A DNA stretch of 64,000 nucleotides from assembly GCA_002049455.2 (NCBI GenBank), contig KV918858.1:1-64000 (forward strand), in the 5' to 3' direction. The position numbers and the translations under genes are program-made. This DNA is from Porphyra umbilicalis. Taxonomy: Eukaryota; Rhodophyta; Bangiophyceae; Bangiales; Bangiaceae. This document shows, piece after piece, positions 31,189-42,414 of this stretch; position 1 is the first letter of the stretch, and each line of letters opens with the position of its first letter. The notes beneath the pieces are model-generated. The model worked only from the letters and a program-made list of their open reading frames with translations. It was not told the origin of the DNA and made no database searches.

Positions 31189-32774
31189 TCACCCGCCACG
31201 CGCCACCGCCTCCTCCCCCGTCGGCACGGACAGCACCGACCCATTGTCGGGCGTCAAGACGGTGAGCGCCGGCCACCGCGCGCGGAGGCGGCGGCCAAAG
31301 CCGTCGACGCGCGCCGCCTCCCCGTGCACGAGCGCGACGGCGCGGGGGCGCACCGCGCGCACCGCGCGCACGAGGCCCCGCTCGTCGGCGTGCGCGGACA
31401 GGGGCAGCGGCAGCACCGTTGCGCAGAGGGGGGGGAGGCGGGGGAGCGCGCCCGCGGGCGCCGACAGCGGGGGCGGGGGCGTGCCACCCCCGTCGGCTGC
31501 CGGCGGCACGGCCGCCACGTCGGCCGCCCCCCCCGCCGCGCGCGCCTCCAACGCGAGCCCCGCGCGCGCGGTCGCCACCGCCAGCGCCGGCGCGACAATC
31601 ACGTTGCGCGGGTCCCCCGCGAGCGCCGCAAAGACGGCGCGGGAGACGCCCCCCGCGAGCGACCCCGGCGCGGCCACAACCACGACGGGCACGCCCGGCG
31701 CGGCAATCAGCGGCGCCCAGTGCTCGGCCCGCCGGTAGGCGGTAATGTGGGCAAACGCCCACGGGGAACGCCGCGCACCACCGCCACCGCCGCCGCCGCC
31801 CGCCGCCGCCCCCGCCCCCGCCCCCGCCCCTGCCCCCGCCCCCGGCACTGACGATGACGCTGCGTACGGCGAGCCGTACACCCCCGCGTGCCGCCGGTGC
31901 ACCGCGTTGAGGCGCCACCCGAGGGGCGACGCGCCGAGGATGGGGACCCCCCCAAAGGCCCCCGCCGCCGCCGCAGCGTCGAGCGCGAGGAGCACCTCGG
32001 CGTGGCGGCCGACCGCCGGGACGGCGAGGAGGGCCTTCCCCCCCCCCCCACCGCGGCGGCGAGCGCCGAGAGCAGACCCGCGAGGCGCACCGCCCGGGGG
32101 GGCGCGCCCACGTGCCCGCCGCGGTGGCCTCGAGGAGGAGCAAGTCGGCGGCCGCCGCCGTGCGGTCGAGCGCCGCCGCCGGCAGGGGCGACGGGGGGCC
32201 CTCGTCGACCGACAGGTCCCCACTGTACACGACCCGCCGCCCGGCGACGGTGATGGTAAAGGCGAGGGCGCCGAGCAGGTGGCCGGCGAGCGCCGCCACG
32301 ACCGTCACGCCCGGGGCGGGGGACCAGGGGGTGCCCGGGGGGGGGTGGCCACCACTTTGGCAACCGCCGCCGCCGCTTGGGCGGCCGTGTATGGGGGGGG
32401 TGGCGGGCGCCGCTCGCCGGGTGCGGGTCCGCCCCCCCCGCCCCCCCGCCCAGCAGCTCGTCATACAGGGGCGGCAGCAAATCCCGCGTCGCCGCCGACG
32501 CGTAGACGGGCCCCGGGTGGCCGGCGACTTCGGTGAGCAGCGGCAGCGCGCCCGCGTGGTCGACGTGCGCGTGTGAGAGGAGCACCACGTCGACGGTGGG
32601 GAGGGACGGGATGGACGCAAAGGCGGGGTACCGCTCGCGGGCGCCCGCCCGCGCGGGGTGCAAGCCGGCGTCGAGGAGCACCCGCGTGGCGCCGACGGTG
32701 AGGAGGAAGCAGGAGCGGCCCACGTCGCGGCCGCCGCCGAGGGTGTGGAGGGTGATGGGCGCGGCGGGGGACAT
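31189..32774 (-). CDS. metallo-beta-lactamase/beta-CASP RNA endonuclease, INTS11/CPSF73-like
   Basis: Begins at the ATG at 32774 (CCACCATG). Family members cut RNA, for example histone or snRNA 3' ends or mRNA at the poly(A) site. Visible: LGGGRDVGRSCFLLTVGATR (compare the LGAGQDVGRSC start of INTS11); LLDAGLHP; the zinc motif LSHAHVDHAGALPLL; GHLLGALAFTITVAGRRVVY then SGDLSVDEGPP; a beta-CASP part (VVVVAAPGSLAGGVSRAVFA, then ALAGDPRNVIV); and the C-terminal LPLSAHADERGLVRAV and ALVHGEAARVDGF with the two later metal/active-site His. The gene is spread over three frames, with switches near C or G runs at about 32340-32450, 32095 and 32038-32050; a Gly tract interrupts the middle. The protein is shorter than INTS11 and CPSF73 and lacks their long C-terminal region. 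It converges with LPD, 361 bp apart. Confidence 0.78.
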
Positions 32775-35558
32775 GGTGGGGGGAGTGTTGGTGGGGGGGA
32801 CGGGGGGGGGGGGGATCACGGTCCCCGTCATGAGGACGACTCTGAAACGGCCACAGCACGTTGTCAAATTGGGTCACGGAGAACTTAAAATATATGCGAA
32901 CCGTGAGAGGTCGTGAGAGAAATGTTTTTCCATGCAGCAAACCTCGTGACACCATCCTCGCAAATGTCGCTGTGTCGATCTCTAAAAGGCTCTGTCTGAG
33001 AAGGCTTTCTGACACCCCCAGAGACCTTCTTACCCCACCCACCTGGTCACCCCTACCCATGTGCGTACTCGTCTACTCCCAATAGCTGCGGGCACCGCCC
33101 AACCACGGACACTTGTGCTTGCCTCCTTTCCTGTCCTCTCCCACTCCTTTCTCCTGCTGGCAGGGGGGGGGGGGCGAGGGGGGCTGCACATACATGCCGA
33201 GGGGGTCGGGGAGGATGGGGGCGCAAACGGTGTCGCTAGAGTGGGACGGCTGCTGGCATTGCCGTGCAGAGCTCTGGCAGGGTCATGGGGCAGGTCCTCC
33301 TTGCGCGATCAAACGGCACCCTTCACACCCAGTTCAAGGCAGACTTGGCGTACACAGTATGCATTCTTGCGGGCACATGGAGACCTCTGCTCGGACGCCT
33401 CACCGTCGTAGCTTGTGTCAGCCAGACTTTGTTCAGTACCTGTTGGCATGATAGTCTGCTACCAATGGGGACCCAGGATGCGCCCCCGGTCAACCGGGCA
33501 GCCAACCAGCGGGCTGGAAAACGTCAAGCCTTGTGCTTGGGGATAGCGGGGCGATTAATAATAATTCGAAGTGCTGGGCGGCGCCAATGCGCGCCCTCGG
33601 CATGTGTGCAGGTGACTGCCATGCTGCCCCCAGCCCCGCTCCTGGCTGCCGCCCAAGTGCACAAGTGCTGCCAACATCCCCGCTCGCTCTCCTGGCCGAC
33701 CGCTCGGCCCACCCTCCTGGCGGACCGCCCCGCCCACCCTCTGGTCGACCGCCCCACCCACCCTCCTGGCCGGAAGCCCCGGCCACCCTCTGTTCGATCG
33801 CCCCGCCCACCCTCCTGCCGACCGCCCTCGTTCCTGTCGTATTCTTATCTGCATCCCCTCCATCCCACGCATTCTCTCCAGCTCGCACGGGGGCGGGGGG
33901 GAGTCACTCTACGACGGGCCGGACGACGTTTGCAGTCGCTGGACTAGTGGTGGTGGCGATTGGGTGGGGATCCACACTGGCGCAGTGTGGATAGTGTGAC
34001 GCGCGCGGTGGGTGGGTGGTGGATGGGTTGGATGAACTGACCACGTACTTCTTTTTCGTGTTCGCTCGCCCGTCCCCCATGTATCCTTACCATGCATATG
34101 TGCGATGGCTTCCTCTTTCTTGGCTTCTGCTTCTTTGCAAACCAATGGGTGTTGCTGACATCGAAGTCGAGTAACTTGTGTCATACGCACATGCATGCGT
34201 GGTGTCCGCGAGTCGCTGACATGGTGAGCTTGCTGTTGTCCGGTGGCCTGTAGCTCTGTCAGAGTTTGCGGCTGTGTGCAGTTAGCTACATGTCTGCGTG
34301 ACTCTGTAGCACACCGTGGCTTTCTTATCGATTTCGTGTCTGCTCTGCCACCCGTGCCCGCGCCGAGCAACAATAAAGCGACCGTGTCTTTCAATGCATC
34401 TTTGGCATGTATCCTCAATGCTGGCCGGTGTCACATCCTTTCCTCCGTCAGGGTCTTGCTCCACTTCTTCCCCGAGACCTCCGAGGGATCATTGCGGCGA
34501 GTCTCGCAACATATGTCTCGAAGGATGTGAACTTCTCCTTAAAGATTGGGCAAAGAGGAGTTATGTACTCATTTTCGATCTCTCTCTGAACGCAAAGGGG
34601 TCGAGCAGCAATACGGTTCGGCCTTGTTGCAGATACCTTGGAACCTGACACGAGATTTCATCAACGCGCTGTGGCGTGCGCGGGACGTTGTCCGGAACAG
34701 GACCCGAAAGCTGTTCAGTGCCGCATCGTTGTGAGGGACACGTCAGGAAGTATGGCGCGTCGCCAAAGAATGATCGGATCTGAGAAACGCTCACAGCAAG
34801 TCACAGCAGTTCACAGCAGCTCACAGCACAGAATTTAAAATTGCTGTGATCGTCCTTGCCTCCCACAGAGCCATCCAGGAGCCCTCAGCATGCAATTTTA
34901 TTTCAAAGCACAGTCACAGCACGGTCACAGCATGCTGCAACTTGCTGTGGAACTTGCTCGGATCCGATCATTCTTTGGCGACGCGCCATAGTCCCCACTT
35001 TGAGCCGGGGCCACCAGCGGCCACCCCCCGCCGCGGTCGCCTGCGCGAGAGCGTAGCGCACCGCGGGCGTGGCGGCGGGCGCCGCCGCCATCGGCAAGGG
35101 GGGGTGCGGGGGGGGGCAGCGTGGCGGCAGTGCCGCCGCCGCCGCGCCCTGCGGTAACTAGTCGCTAGAGTGGCACCTCGTCGAGGCCCACCGCCGGCGC
35201 TGCTTCCCCGCGCGAGACCGTCGGCCGGCGTGCGGGGTGTGCGAGGCGGGCACCCGACGCGCGCGAGGCGCAGCGGGGCGCCCGCGTCGCGCGACGCGCG
35301 GGCAGACGAGAGCGCTCGGGCCAACGCCGCCGCGGTTTTTTTTTCACGCGGCACGCCAGCCACGGTATCCACACGGAACAGACGCCGCCCCGCCACCCAC
35401 CCTGCGCGCGCGCGCGCGTGCCGACCGCGGGCGCGTCTCCGTCGACGCCTCTGGCGCGGCAGGTCTCGCGCGCCCCCCCCCTCCCTCCCTCCCTCCCTCC
35501 CCCTCCCGTCGACCTCACGCGGTCGCCCCATAGGTGGTCGCCGACCCCGGCGCGGCCG
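32775..35558. other. 2.8-kb intergenic region with a MITE
   Basis: No gene recognised. Contains Pro-rich duplications around 33690-33820, a lower-GC stretch at 34050-34740 with no convincing ORF, the MITE at 34752-34989, and a CG-alternating run at about 35404-35418. Confidence 0.5.
34752..34989. mobile_element. MITE, 238 bp, 33-bp terminal inverted repeats, AGT target duplication
   Basis: The left end ATGGCGCGTCGCCAAAGAAT continues GATCGGATC, and the right end is its reverse complement; 32 of 33 positions pair. Directly outside, AGT is present on both sides (34749-34751 and 34990-34992), consistent with a 3-bp target duplication. The interior has four TCACAGCA-type units (about 34790-34828) and matching CACAG words near the right end. 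No coding capacity. A 3-bp duplication suits the PIF/Harbinger or CACTA group, but the terminal bases match neither strictly. Confidence 0.8.
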
Positions 35559-37635
35559 TCAGCCCGTTGGCGGCCGGGGCGTCCCCCGCCCCCCCCCGCC
35601 TCCCCCCCGAAACAGCCGCCCGACCGACGTCACGGCGGCGTGGGCGAGCCCCCCCAGGTACGCCGACAAGGCGCTCGGCGGGCGGCGGCTGAGGCGCTCG
35701 GTCAAAAACCGGTGGTCCGCGTCAAACAGCCCCGCGACCGTCCACAGGACGCTCATCAGCACCGCCCCGCAGCTCGTGCCGCAAATCAAAAACAGGATGA
35801 TGGTCTGGTAGCGCGTCGCCTGCGCCGGCGACGTGCCCGACAGCAGCTGCCCCGTCATGAGCCCCGGGATGCTAATGATGCCCGTCACGGACATGACGTT
35901 GAGCGTCGGCGTCAAGCCGAGCGTCATGGCCGCCCGCAACGTGTCGCGGGACGCCTCCCAGCAGTCCCCCCCGAGCGCCAAGTAGGTGACGACCGCGTCG
36001 GGGTGTTCCGCAAACTGCGTCAGCAGGTGGGAGAGGGACACGGACACGGCGGAGAGGCTGTTGCCAATGAGCATGCCGACGAGCGGGATCACATACTGCG
36101 CGTCGAGGCCCGTGCGCAGCGCCCACCCGAGGCCGTAGAGGGACATGGCGCCCGCCGCCGCGGCAATGGCGGCGAGGACGCGCCCGAACAGCCCCGGCGT
36201 TGTGTACTTGGTGCGCCGCGTCGCCTCGGCGGCGGCGACTGCGACCATGAGGCCGAGGTAGGCAAAGACGATGGCGGGGCTGTCGGCCGTGAAAATGGGG
36301 ACGAGCACAAAGCCGAGCACAAACAGCTGCACCGCGCAGCGGGCGGCGGCGGTGAGGACCTTGGCCTCAAGCTGCAACGACATGACCGCCGACGCGGCGG
36401 CAACGCCGACAATCGCCGCCGACGTGGCCGCCACGGTGCCGAGCGACACGTACATGGGGCCGGCGACGGACGCGGCGTCGGCGGCCGCCGCCGACGCCGC
36501 GGGGGCCGCGCGCGCGACCGCCGACGGACCGCCGCCGCCCGTGACCGCCGCCGCCACCGACGCGTCGGCGGCGCCGCGCACCGACGCGCCGGCCACGGCG
36601 GCAACGACCGGGGCGAGCCAGTCGAGCAGCGGCATGCCCCGGGCGGCCGCCACCGGCAACCCGACGGCGGCGAGGCCCGACAGCGCCCAGCGGCGGAGGG
36701 CGGGGAGCCCCCCCCCCCCCCCCCCCGCGGGGCGGGCGCCCCCCCCCCCCCCCCCCCCCCCACCGCCCGATTCCTCACGGGCGGGCCGACCCAGTCGAGC
36801 GGCGCGCCCGCATCCTCTGCGCAGACCCCCCCCCCCCCCAGGGCTTCGGTCGGGGTTTCCCCCCCCCCCCCCCCCCCCCCCCCCACGGGAAAGCGCAGGA
36901 GGCGCCCGCCGACGCGCGCCGGCTGCGCCTCCTCGTGCGACACCCACACGACCGCCGCGCCCGCCGCCGCCGCCGCCGCAACGACGGCCTCGAGGGCGCG
37001 CGTGGCGACCGGGTCGACCGACGCGGACACCTCGTCGAGCAGCAGCACCTCGGGGCGCGCCGCGAGGCACGTGGCGAGCATCGCCCGCGCCGCTTCCCCG
37101 CCCGACAGGGAGGACCACTCACGGTGCAGGGCGGCGGCGGGGAGGCACAGCGCCTCGGCGGCCGCCGCCGCCGTTGCCGCCGCCGCGTCCGCGTCGAGGC
37201 GCGCCGCCTGCGACGCAAAGGTGACGACGCGGCGGAGCGTCGACGCGGGCGTGCCGGGGAGCGCCACGCGCCCTTGGGGCACGTGGCACACGCGCGCGCG
37301 CCACTGGGGGAGGCCCGTCCCGGACGCGCCGAGCGCGTGGAGGTGCACCGGCCGCACGGGGGAGCCGCCGTCGCCGGCGGCGGCGGCGGCCGCCGCCACC
37401 ACCGCCTCGCCGCGCGTCGGCGTCGGGTGGAGCGTCACGCCCGCCCCCGCCGGCAGCGCGTCGGCGCCCGAGAGGGTGCGGAGGAGGGTGCTCTTCCCGC
37501 ACCCCGACGGGCCCGTCACAAAGAGCACCTCCCCCGCCGCGACGGTTAAGGAGAGGCCCGTGTAGAGGGGGGTGGAGCCCCCGGGGGGGTGCGCGACAGG
37601 TTGGTCGCGCGCACGAGGGGGGGGCCGCCCGCCAT
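35559..37635 (-). CDS. ABC transporter: FetA/STAR1-like ATPase fused to FetB/STAR2/ALS3-like permease
   Basis: The start is the ATG at 37635 (MAGGPPLVRATNLSRTPP). ATPase part: TGLSLTVAAGEVLFVTGPSG then CGKSTLLRTLSG (Walker A), WSSLSGGEAARAMLATCLAA (signature), RPEVLLLDEVSASVDPVATR (Walker B) and VVWVSHEEAQ (switch His). After a Gly-rich linker comes a UPF0014 permease: VMSLQLEAKVLTAAARCAVQ, LFVLGFVL, ATRRTKYTTPGLFGRVLAAI, YVIPLVGMLIGNSLSAVSVS, NVMSVTGIISIPGLMTGQLL and QATRYQTIILFLICGTS, with about seven membrane segments. Relatives export iron or cause aluminium tolerance (E. coli FetAB; plant STAR1 with STAR2/ALS3), normally as two polypeptides. No stop codon separates the halves in the sense frames, only C runs on the plus strand (36708-36726, 36739-36761, 36826-36839, 36859-36884) that shift the frame. 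Another shift lies near 37580. Two adjacent genes remain possible: ATG at 36635. Confidence 0.8.
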
Positions 37636-38306
37636 GGCCGCGACGTGGGGGGGGGGGGGGGGGAGGGGGGGGGGGGCGTCGCGATGGGTTGGGCGCCGGC
37701 GTGGACGGGCAAGGGGGGGGGGGGACTGCCGGCGGGGGGGGGTGGGGGGGAGGAAGACGCCGCCGACCGCCGAGCAGAGGACGGCTCTGTCGACCGTCCC
37801 TGGCGCGGCGGGACGTCCCGCCACCCGGTCCGGACCGGGTGGGGGGCCCCGCGTCGGCGGCGCGCGCCGGCGTCGGCCGCGACGGCGGGCGGCCGCGCGG
37901 TCAACCGTCGGGGCGGCCCGTCGCGGCGGACAAGTGGGCGGCGGCGGGCGGCGGCGGGTGCCAACCGGGCGCGCCAGGCGCGGTGTCTGCCGCGGCGTAT
38001 TTATGGCGGCATCTGCGTCGGCGGGACCTTGGTGGCTCGCGCGGATCAAACACTCAAGGTGCGGGGCCCCATCGAATCTTTGGCCTCCCCCCGCCGGACC
38101 TACGCCTGGATTGGTAAACTATCCACGTGTCACGCTGCTGCCGCCGCCGTCGTCTCGGCGGCGGGCGCGTCGGCGTGGCGACCCGCGGTGGCAACCTCCG
38201 CCCGCTCCCCGGCAAAGCGAGGGCGCGTGTGGCTCCCGCCGCCGCCCGCCCCCCCCCCCCCCCTGTCACCCCTCTCTCCCATCTTCCCCCCCCCCTTGCG
38301 CACACC
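37636..38306. other. divergent promoter between the ABC transporter and NLE1
   Basis: 670 bp between two head-to-head starts. Several G runs (37650-37675, 37710-37750) lie next to the transporter start. No gene seen. Confidence 0.5.
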
Positions 38307-39088
38307 ATGGAGACGACTGAAGCAGACGTGGACCCATCGGGCCGCGCCGTTGCCGCCGCCGCCGCGGCGGCCGCCCTCCTCCCGACGGGCACGGCGGTCA
38401 TCCAATTCGCGTCGGCCGTCGACGACACGCCGACCGGCCCCGTGTTGGACGTGCCCCTCTCCTCCACGCCCGCGCAGCTGACGGCTCTCCTCAATGAGCT
38501 CCTCGGCGCGTCAGAGGACCCCCTCCCCTACGCCTTTTTCCTCCCGCCCAAGGCCGCCGCTGGGGTGGCGGCCGGCACCCCCCCGCCCTGACGGTTGCCC
38601 CCCCGCGCCCACACCCATCCTCACCGCCCTCTGCGACGCTGTCGGCGCCGCCGACGCGTCTGTCGAGCGCCTCCTCCGCGTCGCGTATCGCCCACAGGCG
38701 GCCTTCCGCGTGCGCCCCGTCTCCCGCTGCACCGCCTCCCTCCCCGGCCACGCCGAGGCGGTCCTCGCCGTCGCCTTTTCCCCCGACGGGCAGGTGCTCG
38801 CGAGTGCGAGCGGCGACACGACGGTGCGCCTGTGGGGGGTGCCCGCGGGGTTGCCCCTCGCCACCTGCGCGGGGCACCGGGGGTGGGTGTTGGCCCTCGC
38901 GTGGGCGGGCGACGCGCGGACCGTTGCGTCGGGGGGGGCCGACGGGTGCGTGCGCGTGTGGGCCGTGGGGGGGTGCGCGCCTCCTCCAAGGCCCCGCCGC
39001 CGGTCGGGCGGGAGCTCGTCGGCCACAAAAAGGCCGTCACGTGCGTTGCGTTTCAGCCCTACCACCTGGTTGCCGACGGCGGCGGTGC

Positions 39089-39119
<31 letters not shown>

Positions 39120-39887
39120 CCGGCGGCGGTGACCAAACTCGTGTCGGGCGGCGCCGACGGCGGCGTGCGCCTGTGGCACACGGGCACGGGCCGGTGTGAG
39201 CGGTCGTTGCCCCCCCACGCCGCCGCCGTCACGGCGGTGCGGTGGTCGGGGGAGGGCGCCGCCGGTGGCGGGGGGCTCGTCTACTCGGCCAGCCGCGACC
39301 GCACGGTGCGCGTCTTTGACGCCGTCGCGGGCACGCTCGTGCGGGTGCTCGGGGGGCACGGCCACTGGGTCAACTGCATGGCGTTGAATACGGACGCGGT
39401 CGTGCGCGCGGGCGCGTTTCCCTCCCGCGCCGCCGACGGGGAGGGGGGCGGCGCGCCGCCGCCGCCGCCGCCGCCGCCGGCGGGTGCGCGCGCGACGGGC
39501 TCCAAGGGCGGCGGGGTGTTGACCCCCGCCGCCGCGCGGGAGCGCTACGAGCGGACCGTCGGTCGCCTCGGCGGGGAGCGCCTCGTGACCGGCTCGGACG
39601 ATTTCACGCTCACGCTGTGGACGCCCGCGGTCGCCAAGGCGGCGACCGCGCGGATGGCCGGCCACCAGCAGCTCGTCAATGACGTGGCCTTTTCCCCCGA
39701 CGGCGCCTACGTGGCGAGTGGCTCCTTTGACAAGTCCGTGCGCCTCTGGGATGGGGCGTCGGGGGGCTTTGTCGGCGTCTGGCGCGGCCACGTCGGCGCC
39801 GTGTACCAGGTCGGGTGGTCCCCAGACGGGCGCCTCGTGCTGTCTGCGTCCAAGGACTCGACGGCCAAGGTGTGGGCGGTGCGCCCG

Positions 39888-39928
<41 letters not shown>

Positions 39929-40082
39929 GCCCCGCGGCCGCGGCCGCAACGGCCAAGTCGGGCCCCTCGTGGCGGAGCTGCCGGGCCACGCGGACGAGGT
40001 GTACGCGGCGGCGTGGGCGGGGGACGGGGGGTGGGTCGCGACCGGCGGCAAGGACAAGGTGTTGAAGGTGTGGCAACACTGA
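38307..40082 (+). CDS. Notchless homologue, WD40 ribosome-assembly factor
   Basis: The ATG at 38307 (CACACCATGG) opens the NLE domain: TAVIQFASAVDDTPTGPVLD, VPLSSTPAQLTALLNELL and EDPLPYAFFLP. NLE1/Rsa4 binds the AAA ATPase Midasin through this domain during 60S subunit maturation. The linker RVAYRPQAAFRVRPVSRCTA is family-specific. About eight WD repeats follow: LPGHAEAVLAVAFSPDGQVL, CAGHRGWVLALAWAGDARTV, LVGHKKAVTCVAFQPYHLVA, the ERLVTGSDDFTLTLW blade, MAGHQQLVNDVAFSPDGAYV, WRGHVGAVYQVGWSPDGRLV and LPGHADEVYAAAWAGDGGWV, ending WVATGGKDKVLKVWQH. The frame shifts twice at short C or G runs (about 38580 and 38967). A run of 39 G at 39889-39927 stays in frame and adds 13 Gly between the last two blades. 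A Pro/Gly insert (about 39455-39520) enlarges one blade. No introns. Confidence 0.92.
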
Positions 40083-40435
40083 GGGGGGGGGGGGGGGGCG
40101 CCACGAACACAGAAAAAAGAAAAGAACAAGGCTGTACCTGTACATGGACCGCGGCGGACGCCGGCAGACGCGGTCACCGCGCCTGCACCGCCGAGCGCGC
40201 AGCGGCGCGGGCGTGCGCTCGCGGCTGCGGCCGCACCAAGTAAACCGATTGACGGACGCGGCCGCGCGGCCGCCCCGGGACGGGGGCGTCGGTCCGCCAC
40301 CGGGCACGCGCACGGCGTTTGGCGTGAGGGCCACCGCCAGCGCCCCGTGACCGCGACGACCGCCCCCCCCCCACGCGGCGGCGAAAGCCCGTCCCGCCCG
40401 CCCTCCCCCCCCCCCCCCCCCCTCCCCCCCCCCCC
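40083..40435. other. convergent spacer
   Basis: 353 bp between the stops of NLE1 and the minus-strand J-domain gene. Bounded by G-rich (40083-40099) and C-rich (40405-40437) runs; no gene. Confidence 0.5.
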
Positions 40436-42414
40436 TCACACATGCCCATAGATCGCGTCTTGCCACCCCTCATCCGCCTTGGCGACCGCCCGCCGCTCCG
40501 CCTCGGCGGCCGCCTCTGCGCCCGCGCGCCACCGGCGCACGGCGCGCACGGGGAGCCAGGCGGCCCACGCGAGCACCGTCATGGCGCCCGCCACCACCGC
40601 CAGCGGCAGCAGCAGCAGCAGCAGCGCCGTCGCCACGCAACAGCCGCCCCCGTGCACGCCGAGGAGGCACACGAGCCACGGGGGGAGGTCGACCGCCGCC
40701 GCCTGCGACGCCTCCCACTCCGAGTAGGAGGGCGTCGGGCGGTTGGCGGCGGCGGCGGCGGCGGCCGCCGCCGGCGCCGGCGCGGCGGCGGTCGGCGACC
40801 GCCCCGCCGCCGGCGCCCGCGGGCCGTCGGCGCACGCGGCCATGACGTCCCGCATGTAGCGGTCGTAGAGGGCGCGCTTGACCGGCGACGCGAGCGTCGT
40901 GTAGGCCATGGCCACGTCGCGCATGGCCTCCCCGCCCATTGCCACGCGGCACTTGTCGGGGTGCAGCGCGCGGGCGAGCGCATAGTAGCGCCGCTTGACC
41001 GCCTTGCCGGTCGCGTCCAGGGGCACCCCGAGGACCGCGTAGTAGTTTTGGGCGGCGAGGACGCGCGGGATTTCCGCGGCCGCGTCGAGGGCGGCGGGCC
41101 GCACGCCGCCGGGGCCCCCGCGCCCCCCACCGCCACCGGCAGTCACCGCCGGCGGAGGCCGCCGCACGCTGTCGGGCCCGTCGGGCGGCAAGGGCGCCCC
41201 TGTCCCCTCCCCCCCCCCCCCCCCCCCCCCGCCGCTGCTGCGCGCGGCTCGCCCCCCCCCCTCCCCCCCCCCACGCCCCCCCCCCCCGCCCCCGCCCCCG
41301 CCCCCCCCCCCACCGCCCCCGCCTCAGACGCGACCGCCGCCAAGTGCGCGGCCGCCTCGACGGCTTCAACGGCGCGGCGGCGGGCGGAGCGGAGGTTGGC
41401 GTCGGCCGCGTCGCAGGCCGCGAGCGCCGCGTCAAACGTCGCCACCGCGTCGGCGGGGTGGCCGCCCTCGAGCTGCGCCACGCCGACGCGCCACCAGCCT
41501 TTGGGCCACTGGGGGTCGGCCGCAACGGCGGCGCGGCCGTCGGCTTCGGCGGCGGCGAGGTGGCCGAGCTTGAGGTGCGCCGCGGACCTGTGTGAGGGGG
41601 GGGGGGGGGGGGGGGGGGGCGACCGCGGTCGGCCTCGACGGCGGGGAGCGCACACACGGAACGGGGAGCGGCGGTCAGCGGCGGGGAGCAAAGTGATAGA
41701 GGCCCGCGACGGGAAGGGGGGCGGCGGCGGGGGCGAGCGCGTGCCCGCTTTGAGGGTGGCTCGGGAGGCCCCGTGCGCCCCCACTTTCCCCGCTGAGTGC
41801 ACGCTGCCACCAGCGCACAGGCGTCTACCGCCGTGCCTTCCGCCCCAACACACTGACCACGGCGGTGGCCCCCACCCCCGCGCGCACGGCGTCACCCCCC
41901 ACAGGCCCCACTGTCACCGCCTCCACACACACCCCGGGGTCTCCTGCCGCGCCCCCCCCCCCCACCCCACAACGTACCGGTTGCTCAGCAAGTTCACATT
42001 CCCCCCCTCCACCCGCAGCCCCGCGGTGTAGGCGTCCACCGCGTCTGCGTAGCGCCCCGCCGCAAAGTGGCTGTTGCCCCGCGCCTTGCACAGCGCGGCG
42101 GCCGCCGCGGGGGCGCCGTCGACGGCGCCGCCGCCGCCGCCCGGTGCGGTGGCCGCGTCGGCCGCCGCCGCCGCCGCCGCCGCGTCGGCCCCACCACCGG
42201 CGGCGGCGGCGGCCGCCCCGTCGCCCCCCGTGTCCGTGGCGCCGCCCGTGGCCACAACCGTGGCGGCGGGGGTGGCCACCCCCCCCGTCGCCAGGTCAGG
42301 CAGCGGGGGCGGCGGCACCCCGTCGCCGCCGCCACCCGCCCCCGGCGCCGGCGCGCCCGGCGCGCCCGCAAGGACCACGTGGCCGGCGAGCGCCGGGGAT
42401 GGGGGCACCCACAC
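40436..42414 (-). CDS. TPR-J domain co-chaperone with a C-terminal membrane segment, two exons
   Basis: Exon 1 ends at 41978 and exon 2 starts at 41587, with GT at 41977-41976 and AG before 41587. A C-rich tract on the sense strand precedes the acceptor. Splicing joins LCKARGNSHFAAGRYADAVD ... VNLLSNR to SAAHLKLGHLAAAEADGRAA and VAADPQWPKGWWRVGVAQLE, recreating the usual SNRSAAxLKLG of TPR proteins. After a G-run linker on the sense strand (plus C run 41209-41230, where the frame shifts) comes a J domain: YYAVLGVPLDATGKAVKRRY then YALARALHPDKCRVAM with the HPD motif that stimulates Hsp70. A hydrophobic helix (CVATALLLLLLPLAVVAGAM) and a basic tail ending IYGHV follow. The start is uncertain: the Ala-rich frame reaches about 42414, but a better ATG (MDASDYGDG, 42735) lies in another frame. 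Confidence 0.75.
41588..41977 (-). other. intron of the TPR-J gene
   Basis: A 390-bp GT-AG intron. Donor CG|GTACGT, acceptor CACACAG|GTCC. Its 3' part holds a long pyrimidine run on the sense strand (plus-strand G run about 41594-41620). Confidence 0.75.

Noticed and set aside
36708-36884. Introns as the explanation for the frame changes at poly-C runs in the ABC transporter
   Set aside because: No GT-AG pair in the right order brackets the runs without removing conserved or linker sequence; homopolymer length error is simpler.
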